Below are positions 24,843-34,295 of a DNA stretch of 64,000 nt, in pieces; the stretch's first letter is position 1, and each line of letters begins with the position of its first letter. The translations under genes were made by a program, and so were the position numbers. The notes beneath the pieces were generated by a model that was not told where the DNA came from, ran no database searches, and saw only the letters and a list, made by a program, of their open reading frames with translations. This DNA is from Pseudomonas kielensis (GTDB lineage Bacteria; Pseudomonadota; Gammaproteobacteria; Pseudomonadales; Pseudomonadaceae): the NCBI RefSeq assembly GCF_014236655.1, contig NZ_JACMYG010000022.1, positions 1 to 64,000 on the forward strand, in the 5' to 3' direction.

Positions 24843-26282
24843 CTAACTAAAAACCTCCCCCGGTCTTTGAGAGTTTAAGTTACTAGTTGAAATGTTCTTC
24901 GGGAATGTAATTCTGAAGGTTGTCGGATGCCCTGGTATACTAAAGACATCTGCTGTTCCATGATGGAGGCTCATGATAGATCGGACAATAGCCAATCCTA
25001 ATCCAGTGCCACCTTCAGCTCGTGAGCGACTATTATCCACTCGATAGAAACGATCGAAGATATTAAGCAAGTGATGGCGTTCAATTCCCACTCCGGGATT
25101 GCTTATTGAAAGGGAGACTTCTTCGGTTCGCGTTTCAATGGAAATAACAACCGACTCTTCTATCGGGCAGTGACGAATGGCGTTTGATAAAAGATTCGAA
25201 ATGGCGCGCTGAATCATGAGTCGATCGCCTGAAACTTTACCCTGACCACTGACGGTTATGCCGACGCACTTTTCTTCAGCCGAAAGAGAAAAAAGATCAA
25301 TTACTTTTAAAGCTTCGTCTTCCAGCAAAATGTTTTCGAATGGTACAAGTGCGGCTGGGTGACTTACTTGGGCTAAAAAAAGCATATCAGATATAATTCT
25401 AGTGACTCGCCCCAACTCTTCGGTGCAAGACTCTAGTACAGACTTATACTCCTTTACTGAGCGATCACGAGAAAGAGTTACCTGTGCTTTCCCCATAAGG
25501 TTCGTAATCGGTGACCGCAACTCATGCGCCAAATCATCTGAAAACTGAGTGAGTTGTTGGACTCCGCTATCAAGTCGGTGAAGCATGAAATTTATGCCAT
25601 GAGCTAGCTCACTGATCTCTTGGGGCATATTGACAACGGAGAGTCGGTGACTGAGATCTTGGGTTGATACCATTCCCGCAACTTCACAGAATTCCCGGAG
25701 TGGGGACAATCCGCGTTGCACTATCGCCCAAGCACTGATACCAATAAGGATCAACAACAGCGGAACCGCTACGATGGTTGAACTCAAATAAGAGCTTAAC
25801 AGTGATTCATCATTCGAGCGGTCCATAGTCAGCAAGACTGATACGAATTCACCATCTTTTAGCCTCATGAGTTTCGCTGCTGTGAGGATGTGATTTTCGC
25901 TTTCCTGTGCCGAGGAGTAGTAAGAAATCTTAGTGCTATCGGTTGCTCCGATTTTGCTCCTAGAAACTACGGTTATATCTGCTCCAAAACTCAGGACAGG
26001 GACACTCAGATTTTCATCATCAAAAATAGTGAGATTAAGATTGTCATGCCCTAGCACTTGATCTAATAGTGCGTGTGGCTTTAGGCTCATGTTGCTAGTA
26101 CTGATATCCATCAGTAAACTGTGCTCAATTTGATTCATTTTCTTTTCTAAGCTGTTTTTTGCACGCAAATCAAGCTCGTGGGTAAGCGCTAAATAGGCCA
26201 GAATCGCTAAAGAAACTACTAGTACTGCTCCCATTATACTTACTGTCAAACCCAATCGCATTGACAGGCTGACTTGCTTCAT
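24843..26282 (-). CDS. czcS: CzcS-type heavy-metal sensor histidine kinase
   Basis: This 479-residue membrane kinase has TM1 at residues about 12-34, a periplasmic metal-sensing domain, TM2 near 170-190, then HAMP, HisKA (DLAHELRSPITNLMG with the phospho-His) and HATPase_c (N-box SNLLSNAIRHCP; GGTGLGLAIVRSIM). It belongs to the heavy-metal sensor kinase family (CusS/CzcS/IrlS). The start overlaps the czcR stop (ATGA), so the two are co-translated. It is expected to sense periplasmic Zn, Cd or Co and phosphorylate CzcR. Codon use is AT-rich. Confidence 0.9.
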   Translation of the reverse strand: MKQVSLSMRLGLTVSIMGAVLVVSLAILAYLALTHELDLRAKNSLEKKMNQIEHSLLMDISTSNMSLKPHALLDQVLGHDNLNLTIFDDENLSVPVLSFGADITVVSRSKIGATDSTKISYYSSAQESENHILTAAKLMRLKDGEFVSVLLTMDRSNDESLLSSYLSSTIVAVPLLLILIGISAWAIVQRGLSPLREFCEVAGMVSTQDLSHRLSVVNMPQEISELAHGINFMLHRLDSGVQQLTQFSDDLAHELRSPITNLMGKAQVTLSRDRSVKEYKSVLESCTEELGRVTRIISDMLFLAQVSHPAALVPFENILLEDEALKVIDLFSLSAEEKCVGITVSGQGKVSGDRLMIQRAISNLLSNAIRHCPIEESVVISIETRTEEVSLSISNPGVGIERHHLLNIFDRFYRVDNSRSRAEGGTGLGLAIVRSIMSLHHGTADVFSIPGHPTTFRITFPKNISTSNLNSQRPGEVFS

Positions 26283-26953
26283 TTTCTCTCCTCCAGTACA
26301 TAACCTACGCCGCGGAGCGTATGGATTAATTTAGTTTCAAATGGGTCATCTATTTTAGCTCTGAGCCTACGTATCGAAACTTCGACAACATTGGTGTCGC
26401 AATCAAAATTCATGTCCCAAACCAATGAAATGATCTGAGTACGAGATAACACCTCTCCAGATTGACGCATTAATAGATGGAGCAGTGCGAATTCTTTCGT
26501 CGTCAAATCTATGCGTTGTTTTCCGCGAAATGCGCGATGCCTTCCTTGATCAAGTTCAAGATCAGCAACTTTTAACACTTCTTGAATTGGTATGTGTTCG
26601 CTACGACGCATTAGAGTGCGTACTCTTGCCAGCAACTCTGGAAATTCAAATGGCTTGACAAGATAGTCATCAGCCCCCAGATCCAATCCTCTAATTTTAT
26701 CTTCTAAGCGTCCTCTTGCAGTAAGCATCATTACCCTAGTACTGCTAGACCGCCGAATATTTTCAAGAACGTCCCATCCGTGCATTTCAGGAAGATTTAC
26801 GTCAAGTAATACCAGATCATAAGCTTGCTGCCGTGCCAGATGGAGTCCATCAGCTCCTGTCGATGCGCAATCTACAATATAGCCACTTTCAGTTAGACCC
26901 TGATGTAAGTATTCAGCAGTCTTTGGCTCGTCCTCTATCACAAGAATACGCAT
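26279..26953 (-). CDS. czcR: CzcR-type response regulator
   Basis: This 224-residue OmpR-type regulator has a receiver domain (EDEP at 7-10, Asp51 in LLDVNLPEMHGWD, Thr in MMLTARG, Lys in DYLVKPFEFPE) and a winged helix (LTTKEFALLHLLMRQSGEVLSRTQI to LIHTLRGVGYVLEE). It is the partner of CzcS by gene order and 4-bp overlap. It is divergent from czcCBA across a 352-bp intergenic region carrying the box at 27218-27238. By family knowledge CzcR activates czcCBA and itself and, in P. aeruginosa, represses oprD; an oprD-type gene is nearby. Confidence 0.92.
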   Translation of the reverse strand: MRILVIEDEPKTAEYLHQGLTESGYIVDCASTGADGLHLARQQAYDLVLLDVNLPEMHGWDVLENIRRSSSTRVMMLTARGRLEDKIRGLDLGADDYLVKPFEFPELLARVRTLMRRSEHIPIQEVLKVADLELDQGRHRAFRGKQRIDLTTKEFALLHLLMRQSGEVLSRTQIISLVWDMNFDCDTNVVEVSIRRLRAKIDDPFETKLIHTLRGVGYVLEERK

Positions 26954-27305
26954 AGGAATTAACCCTTCTTAAAGTGGTTCGTAATGGCTCTTTTCGTAGA
27001 ATCTGTTTAAAGTTAACCATCTGTTTAAACGTTGGATTCTGGTTGCATTTTTAATTTTCTGGGATCATAGAGTTTAAAACTAACAAGGTTTCGTGCGACC
27101 CTCGTCACCCTGTAGTACAAGAGCCGCCTCCCGTTTTTGTCTAGGGATGTCGCTTGGTGCGAGCACTTATTGCCCTAATCCTAATGCATTAAGTGAGGCT
27201 TATTCGTTAGATAACGTATTTGTAATTCTTCAGTCACCTTGTTGATAGGTGTACGGAATTATATTTGCCTCATGGGAAATTCTTTTTGTATAAAGGTTTT
27301 GGGGA
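26954..27305. promoter_or_regulatory. Divergent czcRS/czcCBA control region
   Basis: This is a 352-bp AT-rich region without a gene. It holds the box ATTTGTAATTCTTCAGTCACC at 27218-27238 (in two overlapping halves: ATTTGTAATTC and CTTCAGTCACC), which in reverse is identical to 23334-23354. TTGTTGATAGGT follows at 27239-27250. TGTTGATAGGT is also found upstream of the ptrA-like gene at 33241, so the pair may mark promoters that respond to CzcR. Confidence 0.6.
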
Positions 27306-28592
27306 ATGATGGAATTACTTCGGTTTAGAAAGTTTATTGCTCACCCAATCACGCATAAAACCATGCTACAAGCAGGTCTTATTTCGATCCTTGCTCTTTT
27401 GAATGCTCCTTTGTTAGCCGCAAACGCTCAAATGCTCACAATGGATCAAGCGCTTGAAACTGCATTTTCCAACAACCCAGACCTAGCGGCCGCTCAATGG
27501 GAGACAGGTATTGCTCAGGGAGAGCGACAGCAGGCTGGATTGATTCCAAACCCTGAGGTTTCCTGGGAGGCTGAAGATACTCGGCGAAACTCGCGCACCA
27601 CGACGGTAATGATCAGCCAGCCGATAGAGCTTGGCGGTAAGCGTGGAGCTAGGATTGAAGTGGCCAATAGAGCTCAGGACGCAGCGGGGATTGAGTTGGA
27701 GCGCAAGCGTAACGTTCTGCGTGCCGATGTCATTCAGGCTTTTTATAGTTCCTCAACGGCTCAGCAAAGACTGCTGCTGTCACGTCAATCACTTGAGCTC
27801 GCCGAGCGCGGTTTGCGTGCAGCGCAAGGTCGCATCAAGAGTGGCAAATCCTCACCCGTTGAAGGTACGCGCGCAGAGGTTCAGCTATCAGAAGTGCGCC
27901 TAGAGTTGAGGCGGGCTGAGCGGGATGAGGCCAGTGCCTACCAGAGACTCGCTCAGGTCATGGGGGCGCCTTTGCCTGCATTTGTGTCCGTAGGTGATCC
28001 AAATCGGTCGATGCCAACCGTGCCCGATTCGTCGCTGCTGTTTAGCCGAATTGGTGAAACTGCAGAGCTACGATTAGCAAAACTGCAAATAGATCAGCGG
28101 GAAGCCTCTCTTGGTCTTGAGAAGGCTCGTCGAATTCCGGACCTGACCGTGAGTATCGGGAGTCAATACGACGAGCGTGAGCGCGAGCGGGTGAATGTCG
28201 TAGGGCTATCTATGCCCATCCCGTTGTTTAACCGTAACCAAGGCAACGTACTGGCCGCAGCCCGCCGTGCCGATCAATCTCGCGACCTTCGGAATGCCAG
28301 TGAGTTACGACTGCGCACAGAGATCCAAACCACCTTAGATCAGTGGCTGACTGCTAACACTGAAGTGGCGTCGTTCAATCAAACCATCCTGCCTGCAGCG
28401 CAAAGTGCCGTCGATACCGCTACCCGAGGTTTCGAAATGGGTAAGTTTAACTTTCTCGACGTGCTCGATGCTCAGCGCACATTGATTAGCGCTCGCACGC
28501 AATACATCCAAGCCATCGCCGAGGCGACAGACGCCTGGGTGCGTATCGAGCGAATTTTCGGTGATGTTGCCATTCTCACTCGTACCCCGTGA
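27306..28592 (+). CDS. czcC: CzcC-type outer-membrane channel (TolC family)
   Basis: This 428-residue protein has a signal region (LISILALLNAPLLAANA) followed by two outer-membrane-efflux repeats. The pattern LTMDQALETAFSNNPDLAAAQWE, then GERQQAGLIPNPEVSWEAED, and the second repeat with IPDLTVSIGSQYDERER and MPIPLFNRNQGN are the CzcC signature. It forms the outer-membrane duct for CzcBA. GGGGA lies just before the start, and the first two codons are both ATG (27306 or 27309). It is the first gene of the czcCBA operon and is driven from the 26954-27305 region. Confidence 0.93.
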   Translation: MMELLRFRKFIAHPITHKTMLQAGLISILALLNAPLLAANAQMLTMDQALETAFSNNPDLAAAQWETGIAQGERQQAGLIPNPEVSWEAEDTRRNSRTTTVMISQPIELGGKRGARIEVANRAQDAAGIELERKRNVLRADVIQAFYSSSTAQQRLLLSRQSLELAERGLRAAQGRIKSGKSSPVEGTRAEVQLSEVRLELRRAERDEASAYQRLAQVMGAPLPAFVSVGDPNRSMPTVPDSSLLFSRIGETAELRLAKLQIDQREASLGLEKARRIPDLTVSIGSQYDERERERVNVVGLSMPIPLFNRNQGNVLAAARRADQSRDLRNASELRLRTEIQTTLDQWLTANTEVASFNQTILPAAQSAVDTATRGFEMGKFNFLDVLDAQRTLISARTQYIQAIAEATDAWVRIERIFGDVAILTRTP

Positions 28593-28680
28593 ATTTCATA
28601 TAACGCTTTTTTTACCGCTGCTCAGTATCGCAATACCACGTTAATCCGTGAATGCCGACTGGGTTGCGCAGGGAGTCTCC

Positions 28681-29904
28681 ATGGATAAAAAACTAATCCT
28701 CGTCTCGGCACTAACCTTGGCAATAGGTATAGGCATCGGTTCGTTTTGGATGACAAGCCCATCGGTGCCTTCAGCTGAAGCTCAGACTCAGGAGGGCAAA
28801 GGCTATGACGATCACGGCGATGAAACTGCTGACGGAAAACCGGCCGAGGGCGAACACGCAGAAGGCGAAGCTGAAGAGGGTCATTTGACTCTGAGCGAAG
28901 AGCAGATCAGCTCTGCCGGCATCCAACTGGTTGAAGCGAAAGCGCAGAGCATCAGCCTTTCATTGCCCTTTCCTGGAGAAATCCGTTTTGATGAAGACCG
29001 CACTGCGCACGTGGTGCCCCGCGTACCTGGTGTCGTTGAGTCGGTTCATGCCAATCTTGGTCAACCAGTGAAAAAAGGTCAGTTGCTGGCCGTAATCGCT
29101 AGCCAACAAATTTCTGATCAGCGCAGTGAACAAGCCGCTGCGCAACGTCGTCTTGAGTTGGCGCGTACTACCTACGAGCGAGAGCGACAGTTATGGCAGG
29201 ACAAAATCTCTGCAGAACAGGACTTCCTGCAAGCCCGCCAGGCTTTGCAAGAAGCTGAAATTGCTCTCAGCAATGCTCGGCAAAAAATTAGCGTACTGAG
29301 TGGTAGCTCGGTCGCCAGCGGGGGTAATCGATATGAATTGCGTGCGCCGTTTGACGGGGTTGTAGTCGAGAAACATTTGGCCCTCGGTGAAGTTGTCAGC
29401 GAAACCACCAATGCCTTTACGCTCTCCGACTTGTCGCGTGTGTGGGTGACCTTTGGAGTCTCACCAAAGGATTTGAACAAGGTACTCGTAGGCAAATCGG
29501 TCAAGGTCAGTGCGCCGGAGTTGAATGCTGAAGTCACTGGAACCGTGGCCTATGTCGGCAGTTTGTTGGGCGAGCAAACCCGTACAGCCACGGTCCGCGT
29601 GACATTGGAAAATCCACAAGGTGCATGGCGTCCGGGGCTATTTGTGACCGTGCAGGTTGACACCGGTACTCGGCAGACAAAGGTCGCTGTACCAGAGGCG
29701 GCTCTTCAGACGGTCGAGGACAAGCAAACTGTTTTCGTTCGAACGGAGGACGGGTTTAGAGCTCAGCCAGTGGAGACAGGTGGTCGTTCGGCGGGTCTGG
29801 TCGAGATCAAGGAAGGCCTGGAGCCCGGAGCTCAAATCGCCGCCGCCGGTAGTTTCATTTTGAAATCAGAATTGGGTAAAGCCTCGGCTGAACACGCCCA
29901 CTGA
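28681..29904 (+). CDS. czcB: CzcB-type periplasmic adaptor
   Basis: This 407-residue membrane-fusion protein has an N-terminal anchor (LILVSALTLAIGIGIGSFW) and then an acidic His/Glu-rich segment (YDDHGDETADGKPAEGEHAE) that probably contacts divalent metal. Barrel-sandwich and coiled-coil domains follow (VVPRVPGVVESVHANLGQ, QRRLELARTTYERERQLW), then the beta-barrel. The C-terminus is His-tipped (AEHAH). The ATG at 28681 has AGGGAG 5 bp upstream and is preferred over the frame opening at 28648. Unlike the CusB at 2716 it has no CusF-like C-terminal domain. Confidence 0.92.
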   Translation: MDKKLILVSALTLAIGIGIGSFWMTSPSVPSAEAQTQEGKGYDDHGDETADGKPAEGEHAEGEAEEGHLTLSEEQISSAGIQLVEAKAQSISLSLPFPGEIRFDEDRTAHVVPRVPGVVESVHANLGQPVKKGQLLAVIASQQISDQRSEQAAAQRRLELARTTYERERQLWQDKISAEQDFLQARQALQEAEIALSNARQKISVLSGSSVASGGNRYELRAPFDGVVVEKHLALGEVVSETTNAFTLSDLSRVWVTFGVSPKDLNKVLVGKSVKVSAPELNAEVTGTVAYVGSLLGEQTRTATVRVTLENPQGAWRPGLFVTVQVDTGTRQTKVAVPEAALQTVEDKQTVFVRTEDGFRAQPVETGGRSAGLVEIKEGLEPGAQIAAAGSFILKSELGKASAEHAH

Positions 29905-29930
29905 TCCGCCATTTCCACGAGAAGGTTCTC

Positions 29931-32900
29931 ATGTTCGAACGCCTGATCCAATTTGCCATCGAGCAGCGCATTATCGTACTGCTCGCGGTTTTCCTCATGG
30001 CCGGCCTCGGTATAGCAAGCTATCAGAAGCTGCCGATCGACGCGGTTCCCGATATCACCAACGTCCAGGTGCAAATCAACACGGGGGCAGCAGGTTTTTC
30101 ACCACTGGAAACCGAACAACGCATCACGTTCCCCATCGAAACAGCAATGGCTGGTTTACCGGCTCTAGAACAAACTCGTTCGCTGTCACGCTCGGGTTTG
30201 TCGCAAGTTACTGTTATTTTCAAAGAGGGCACGGACCTCTTCTTCGCTCGGCAATTGGTCAACGAACGATTACAGGTGGCCAAAGAGCAACTGCCAGAAG
30301 GTGTGGAAGCTGTCATGGGACCGATCTCAACCGGTCTTGGTGAGATTTTCCTGTGGACGGTCGAGGCTGAAGAGGGGGCTGTCAAGGAGGACGGCAGTCC
30401 CTATACGCCGACCGACCTGAGGGTGATTCAAGACTGGATCATCAAGCCTCAACTGCGCAATGTTCCTGGGGTCGCCGAAATCAATACCATTGGCGGGTTT
30501 GCCAAGGAGTATCAGATTGCGCCCGATCCAAAACGCTTGGCCGCTTACAAGCTCACGCTGACTGACCTTGTTACAGCGCTGGAGCGCAACAACGCTAACG
30601 TCGGTGCCGGTTACATCGAGCACAGCGGCGAACAGTTACTGATTCGTGCACCTGGTCAAGTAGCAACCACCGACGATATCGCCAATATCGTCATGGCCAA
30701 TGTCGACGGTACGCCAATACGTGTGAAGAATGTTGCAACCGTGGATATCGGCCGTGAATTGCGCACGGGAGCAGCGACCGAAAACGGTCGTGAAGTGGTG
30801 CTCGGCACAGTGTTCATGCTAATCGGCGAGAACAGCCGCACCGTGGCGCAGGCCGTTGCCAACAAGCTTGAGCAAATCAACCGTTCACTGCCAAAAGGGG
30901 TTGTAGCAGTCACTGTCTATGACCGTACCAATCTTGTGGACAAGGCGATTGCCACGGTAAAAAAGAACCTGATCGAAGGTGCAATCCTAGTGATTGCGAT
31001 TCTATTCCTGTTCTTGGGAAATATACGTGCAGCGCTGATCACTGCCATGGTTATCCCGCTCGCTATGTTGTTCACATTCACCGGCATGTTTACCAATAAA
31101 GTTAGCGCCAACCTGATGAGCCTTGGGGCTTTGGACTTTGGCATCATCGTCGACGGTGCGGTGGTAATTGTTGAAAACGCCATCAGGCGTTTGGCCCATG
31201 CGCAGCAACACCACGGGCGCATCCTCACTCGCTCTGAACGTTTTCACGAAGTATTCGCTGCTGCCAAGGAAGCACGCCGACCATTAATTTTCGGTCAGTT
31301 GATCATTATGGTCGTGTACCTACCGATTTTTGCGCTTACTGGCGTCGAAGGAAAAATGTTCCACCCGATGGCCTTCACCGTAGTGATCGCCTTACTGGGG
31401 GCGATGTTGTTGTCAGTAACTTTTGTCCCTGCTGCGATTGCGATGTTCGTGACCGGCAAGGTCAAGGAAGAAGAAAACGTCATCATGCGTGGCGCCCGCC
31501 GGATGTATGCTCCAGCTTTGGACTGGGTCATGGGCCATCGATCGTTGGCATTCGCCATGGCATTAGGCGTGATCACAATATGCGGTGTGGTCGCAAGTCG
31601 GATGGGTAGTGAGTTTGTGCCGAGTCTCAGCGAAGGCGATTTCGCGTTGCAAGCATTGCGTGTCCCAGGTACCAGCCTGACGCAATCGGTAGAGATGCAG
31701 CAACGCCTTGAAACCCTGGTATTGGCAAAAGTACCGGAGGTCAAACGGATGTTTGGTCGTACAGGTACTGCCGAAATTGCCTCCGATCCAATGCCTCCAA
31801 ACATTTCTGACAGCTATGTGATGCTCAAGCCGAAGAGTCAATGGCCTGATCCGAATAAATCAAGGGAGGCATTGATAGACGATATTCAAAAAGCTGCAGC
31901 TGCGATGCCCGGAAGCAACTATGAGCTTTCTCAGCCTATTCAACTGCGTTTCAACGAGTTGATTTCAGGCGTACGTAGTGATGTGGCGGTCAAGGTATTC
32001 GGTGATGACATGGCGGTGCTCAACGGCACCGCTGCAAAAATCGCCGCATCAATGCTGAAGATCAATGGTGCCTCCGAGGTCAAAGTTGAGCAAACGTCGG
32101 GACTGCCGGTACTGACCATCAACATCGACCGCGACAAAGCCGCCCGTTACGGACTCAACGTAGGCGACGTGCAAGACACCATTGCGGTGGCAGTTGGCGG
32201 TCGACAAGCCGGTACGATGTATGAGGGAGACCGCCGATTTGACATGGTGGTGCGTTTATCCGACGCGATGCGTAAGGATCTCGAGGGATTGTCCACATTG
32301 CTAATCCCGGTACCGGCGTTGCTCAACACCAATGCTGACCAGATCGGATTCATAGCTCTTTCAGAGGTGGCGACCCTCGATCTAGTGTTGGGACCTAACC
32401 AGGTCAGCCGAGAAAACGGCAAGCGTCTGGTGATCGTCAGCGCCAACGTGCGTGGGCGTGATATCGGCTCTTTTGTACAGGAGGCCAGTAGCGCCATTGA
32501 TAAGGAAGTGCAAATCCCATCCGGTTACTGGACCACTTGGGGAGGGCAGTTCGAGCAGCTCCAATCCGCTGCCAAGCGACTACAGATTGTAGTGCCGGTT
32601 GCCCTGCTTCTGGTGTTCGCACTCTTGTTCATGATGTTCAACAACCTCAAGGATGGCCTACTGGTGTTTACTGGTATTCCGTTCGCATTGACAGGGGGTG
32701 TCATGGCTTTATGGCTGAGAGACATCCCGCTATCGATCTCGGCAGGTGTTGGTTTCATCGCGTTGTCGGGAGTGGCGGTGCTAAACGGTCTGGTGATGAT
32801 CGCTTTCATACGTAATCTACGCGAGGAAGGACATTCTTTAAGTTCCGCAATTAATGAAGGGGCTCTCACACGTTTACGTCCGGTGTTGATGACAGCTCTC

Positions 32901-33098
32901 GTGGCCTCTCTTGGGTTTATTCCGATGGCACTGGCAACCGGAACGGGGGCAGAGGTTCAAAGACCCCTAGCTACCGTAGTAATCGGGGGAATCCTATCCT
33001 CAACTGTGTTGACTCTGCTGATACTGCCTGCTCTTTATCAATGGGTGCACCGCCGAGACGAGGAAGAAACCAAAGACGACAAAATAGCATCCATATAA
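29931..33098 (+). CDS. czcA: CzcA-type Co/Zn/Cd RND efflux pump
   Basis: This 1055-residue proton-driven exporter of divalent cations has 12 transmembrane helices and two large periplasmic loops. The TM4 motif is DFGIIVDGAVVIVEN, the HME1 (Co/Zn/Cd) signature, in contrast to the monovalent form in CusA at 4197. The periplasmic site region reads LRFNELISGVRSDVAVKVFG, as in CzcA. A short gap with GAGAAGG separates it from czcB. It is followed by a strong terminator at 33111-33147. Confidence 0.94.
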   Translation: MFERLIQFAIEQRIIVLLAVFLMAGLGIASYQKLPIDAVPDITNVQVQINTGAAGFSPLETEQRITFPIETAMAGLPALEQTRSLSRSGLSQVTVIFKEGTDLFFARQLVNERLQVAKEQLPEGVEAVMGPISTGLGEIFLWTVEAEEGAVKEDGSPYTPTDLRVIQDWIIKPQLRNVPGVAEINTIGGFAKEYQIAPDPKRLAAYKLTLTDLVTALERNNANVGAGYIEHSGEQLLIRAPGQVATTDDIANIVMANVDGTPIRVKNVATVDIGRELRTGAATENGREVVLGTVFMLIGENSRTVAQAVANKLEQINRSLPKGVVAVTVYDRTNLVDKAIATVKKNLIEGAILVIAILFLFLGNIRAALITAMVIPLAMLFTFTGMFTNKVSANLMSLGALDFGIIVDGAVVIVENAIRRLAHAQQHHGRILTRSERFHEVFAAAKEARRPLIFGQLIIMVVYLPIFALTGVEGKMFHPMAFTVVIALLGAMLLSVTFVPAAIAMFVTGKVKEEENVIMRGARRMYAPALDWVMGHRSLAFAMALGVITICGVVASRMGSEFVPSLSEGDFALQALRVPGTSLTQSVEMQQRLETLVLAKVPEVKRMFGRTGTAEIASDPMPPNISDSYVMLKPKSQWPDPNKSREALIDDIQKAAAAMPGSNYELSQPIQLRFNELISGVRSDVAVKVFGDDMAVLNGTAAKIAASMLKINGASEVKVEQTSGLPVLTINIDRDKAARYGLNVGDVQDTIAVAVGGRQAGTMYEGDRRFDMVVRLSDAMRKDLEGLSTLLIPVPALLNTNADQIGFIALSEVATLDLVLGPNQVSRENGKRLVIVSANVRGRDIGSFVQEASSAIDKEVQIPSGYWTTWGGQFEQLQSAAKRLQIVVPVALLLVFALLFMMFNNLKDGLLVFTGIPFALTGGVMALWLRDIPLSISAGVGFIALSGVAVLNGLVMIAFIRNLREEGHSLSSAINEGALTRLRPVLMTALVASLGFIPMALATGTGAEVQRPLATVVIGGILSSTVLTLLILPALYQWVHRRDEEETKDDKIASI

Positions 33099-33110
33099 TT
33101 TAGTTTTCTC

Positions 33111-33147
33111 AAAGCCTCCTATCGAGATTCGATGGGGGGCTTTTTTA
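33111..33147 (+). terminator. Rho-independent terminator of czcCBA
   Basis: AAAGCCTCC pairs with GGGGGGCTTT across a short loop and is followed by a T-run (CTTTTTTAT). Confidence 0.85.
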
Positions 33148-33167
33148 TGTGCGCAACATAACGAATC

Positions 33168-33197
33168 TGTAATCTAGGCGCCACCGTGTTGATAGGT
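33168..33197 (+). promoter_or_regulatory. Shared promoter element of the ptrA-like gene
   Basis: TGTAATCTAGGCGCCAC at 33168-33184 is followed by TGTTGATAGGT at 33187-33197. The GTAATCnnGGCGCCAC part recurs at 33517-33532 before the next small gene, and the TGTTGATAGGT part recurs before czcC. It looks like a CzcR- or CopR-activated promoter. Confidence 0.5.
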
Positions 33198-33240
33198 TCG
33201 AATTGATACCCTAAGAGTGTCAACTAGATGAGGTGTCAGT

Positions 33241-33438
33241 ATGAAAATTGCTCAAATTTTTGCTCTTGCGAGTGCTTTAGTCCTTTCTTCAGTTGCTTTA
33301 GCCGAAGGTGGCGGAGACAGAACCTTTGAGAAAATGATGGTCGCAAATGATCTAGCAATGGAGAAGTACGTGGCTAAAGAAGGAAAAATCGAGCCAGTAG
33401 TGTCAAGTGATGCTAAAGATGAGACTGATGAAATGTAA
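33241..33438 (+). CDS. Small exported PtrA-like protein
   Basis: This 65-residue protein has a clear signal peptide (IFALASALVLSSVALA) followed by EGGGDRTFEKMMVANDLAMEKY. This segment matches the N-terminal domain of PtrA, a copper-induced periplasmic protein of Pseudomonas. The acidic C-terminus (SSDAKDETDEM) could bind metal. The same N-terminal half recurs in the next gene. It has its own promoter element and terminator. The role in metal handling is inferred from location. Confidence 0.7.
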   Translation: MKIAQIFALASALVLSSVALAEGGGDRTFEKMMVANDLAMEKYVAKEGKIEPVVSSDAKDETDEM

Positions 33439-33457
33439 ATGTAGCAGTACGCTGAAT

Positions 33458-33497
33458 AAAAAAAACCGCTTCCGGTTTCCGGTTGCGGTTTTTTTTG
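33458..33497 (+). terminator. Terminator of the ptrA-like gene
   Basis: AAAAACCGC and GCGGTTTTT flank a TTCCGG-containing loop and are followed by eight T. Confidence 0.85.
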
Positions 33498-33589
33498 GAT
33501 GGCAGATTGGACATCGGTAATCCTGGCGCCACACCTACGCAATGTTCTAGTTGATATTCTGGTAACTGTTAATATATGAGGTACTCAAT

Positions 33590-33922
33590 ATGAAATTCAT
33601 GAGCATTATTACTCTCGCTGGAACTCTGGCGTTATCCTCTCTTGTCTCTGCTGAAGGGGGAGGAGACAAAACCTTTGAGAAAATGATGGCGGCTAATGCT
33701 AAAGCTATGGAGCAGTATGCTATTAGCCAAGGGAAAAGCGCACCTGTAGCGAAACAATACGAGTACGGAATGAAGATGGATGTTGTGAAAGTGATCAGTG
33801 TGGTGCGGCCTGCAAAAGTCTGCGCGGTGGTGCCAGCCGCCATGACTTATGAAGATTCAAATGGGCAGCTAAATACGATTAGGTACACTGTGGCTGGAGA
33901 GTGTCGCAAACGTGGTGGCTAG
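33590..33922 (+). CDS. Exported PtrA-like N-terminus plus DUF2790 C-terminal domain
   Basis: This 110-residue protein has a signal peptide (IITLAGTLALSSLVSA), then EGGGDKTFEKMMAANAKAMEQY, nearly the same as the preceding small protein. A C-terminal domain of the DUF2790 type follows (YEYGMKMDVVKVI, then CAVVPAAMTYEDSNG and IRYTVAGEC) with two Cys that could pair in the periplasm. It thus joins two Pseudomonas-specific small modules. The likely promoter carries the GTAATCnnGGCGCCAC element at 33517. The molecular role is unknown. Confidence 0.75.
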   Translation: MKFMSIITLAGTLALSSLVSAEGGGDKTFEKMMAANAKAMEQYAISQGKSAPVAKQYEYGMKMDVVKVISVVRPAKVCAVVPAAMTYEDSNGQLNTIRYTVAGECRKRGG

Positions 33923-33950
33923 TAGCTATCCTACTATCTGAACAATCTAT

Positions 33951-33991
33951 AACGCTCGACTGATATGAAAAATAGGAATCGGGCGTTTTTT
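33951..33991 (+). terminator. Terminator of the DUF2790 gene
   Basis: AACGCTCGA (33951-33959) pairs with TCGGGCGTT (33979-33987) with one wobble, and TTTT follows. Confidence 0.7.
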
Positions 33992-34012
33992 AGATTCGCT
34001 TCGAACAGGTAT

Positions 34013-34040
34013 AAAAAAGACGTCCCGAGGGACGTCTTAA
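34013..34040. terminator. Bidirectional terminator, mainly for the oprD-type gene
   Basis: AAGACGTCCC and GGGACGTCTT form a perfect stem. A-runs and T-runs flank both sides, so it can act for the minus-strand porin gene as well as for the plus strand. Confidence 0.8.
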
Positions 34041-34210
34041 AAATTCACCCTTTTCCGAAGGAGCTTCTAAAGGTGAAATTGTAGCTTTAACTGAACAACA
34101 ATGAGTTTCCAGATTTTCACAGGCTTGCTACTTGTCTGTAGAGATCTAACCAGATGCGCTAGCTAGATTCCTAATAACTCCCACTCACTATAAGCAATCC
34201 TAGTTAACGT

Positions 34211-34241
34211 GGAGATGATTGAAAAATTACAATTTTGAAAT
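34211..34241 (+). promoter_or_regulatory. Degenerate CzcR-type box at the 3' side of the porin gene
   Basis: GGAGATGATTGA is followed by ATTACAATTTTGAAAT (34226-34241). The same order occurs at 35742-35772 on the other side of the porin gene, in direct orientation. The second half-site (TGAAAT) is damaged relative to TGTAAT. Confidence 0.5.
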
Positions 34242-34295
34242 TTTCAATCAAAAATGGGACAATTTAGAAGAACCGAGAATTTTCCCGTTTAGGTA

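Larger units (their letters stand above)
33923..34295. other. Intergenic region with two terminators and a box-like repeat
   Basis: This region of 373 bp contains a terminator for the DUF2790 gene (33951-33991), a bidirectional hairpin (34013-34040) and a copy of the regulator box (34211-34241). I see no gene in it. Confidence 0.6.
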
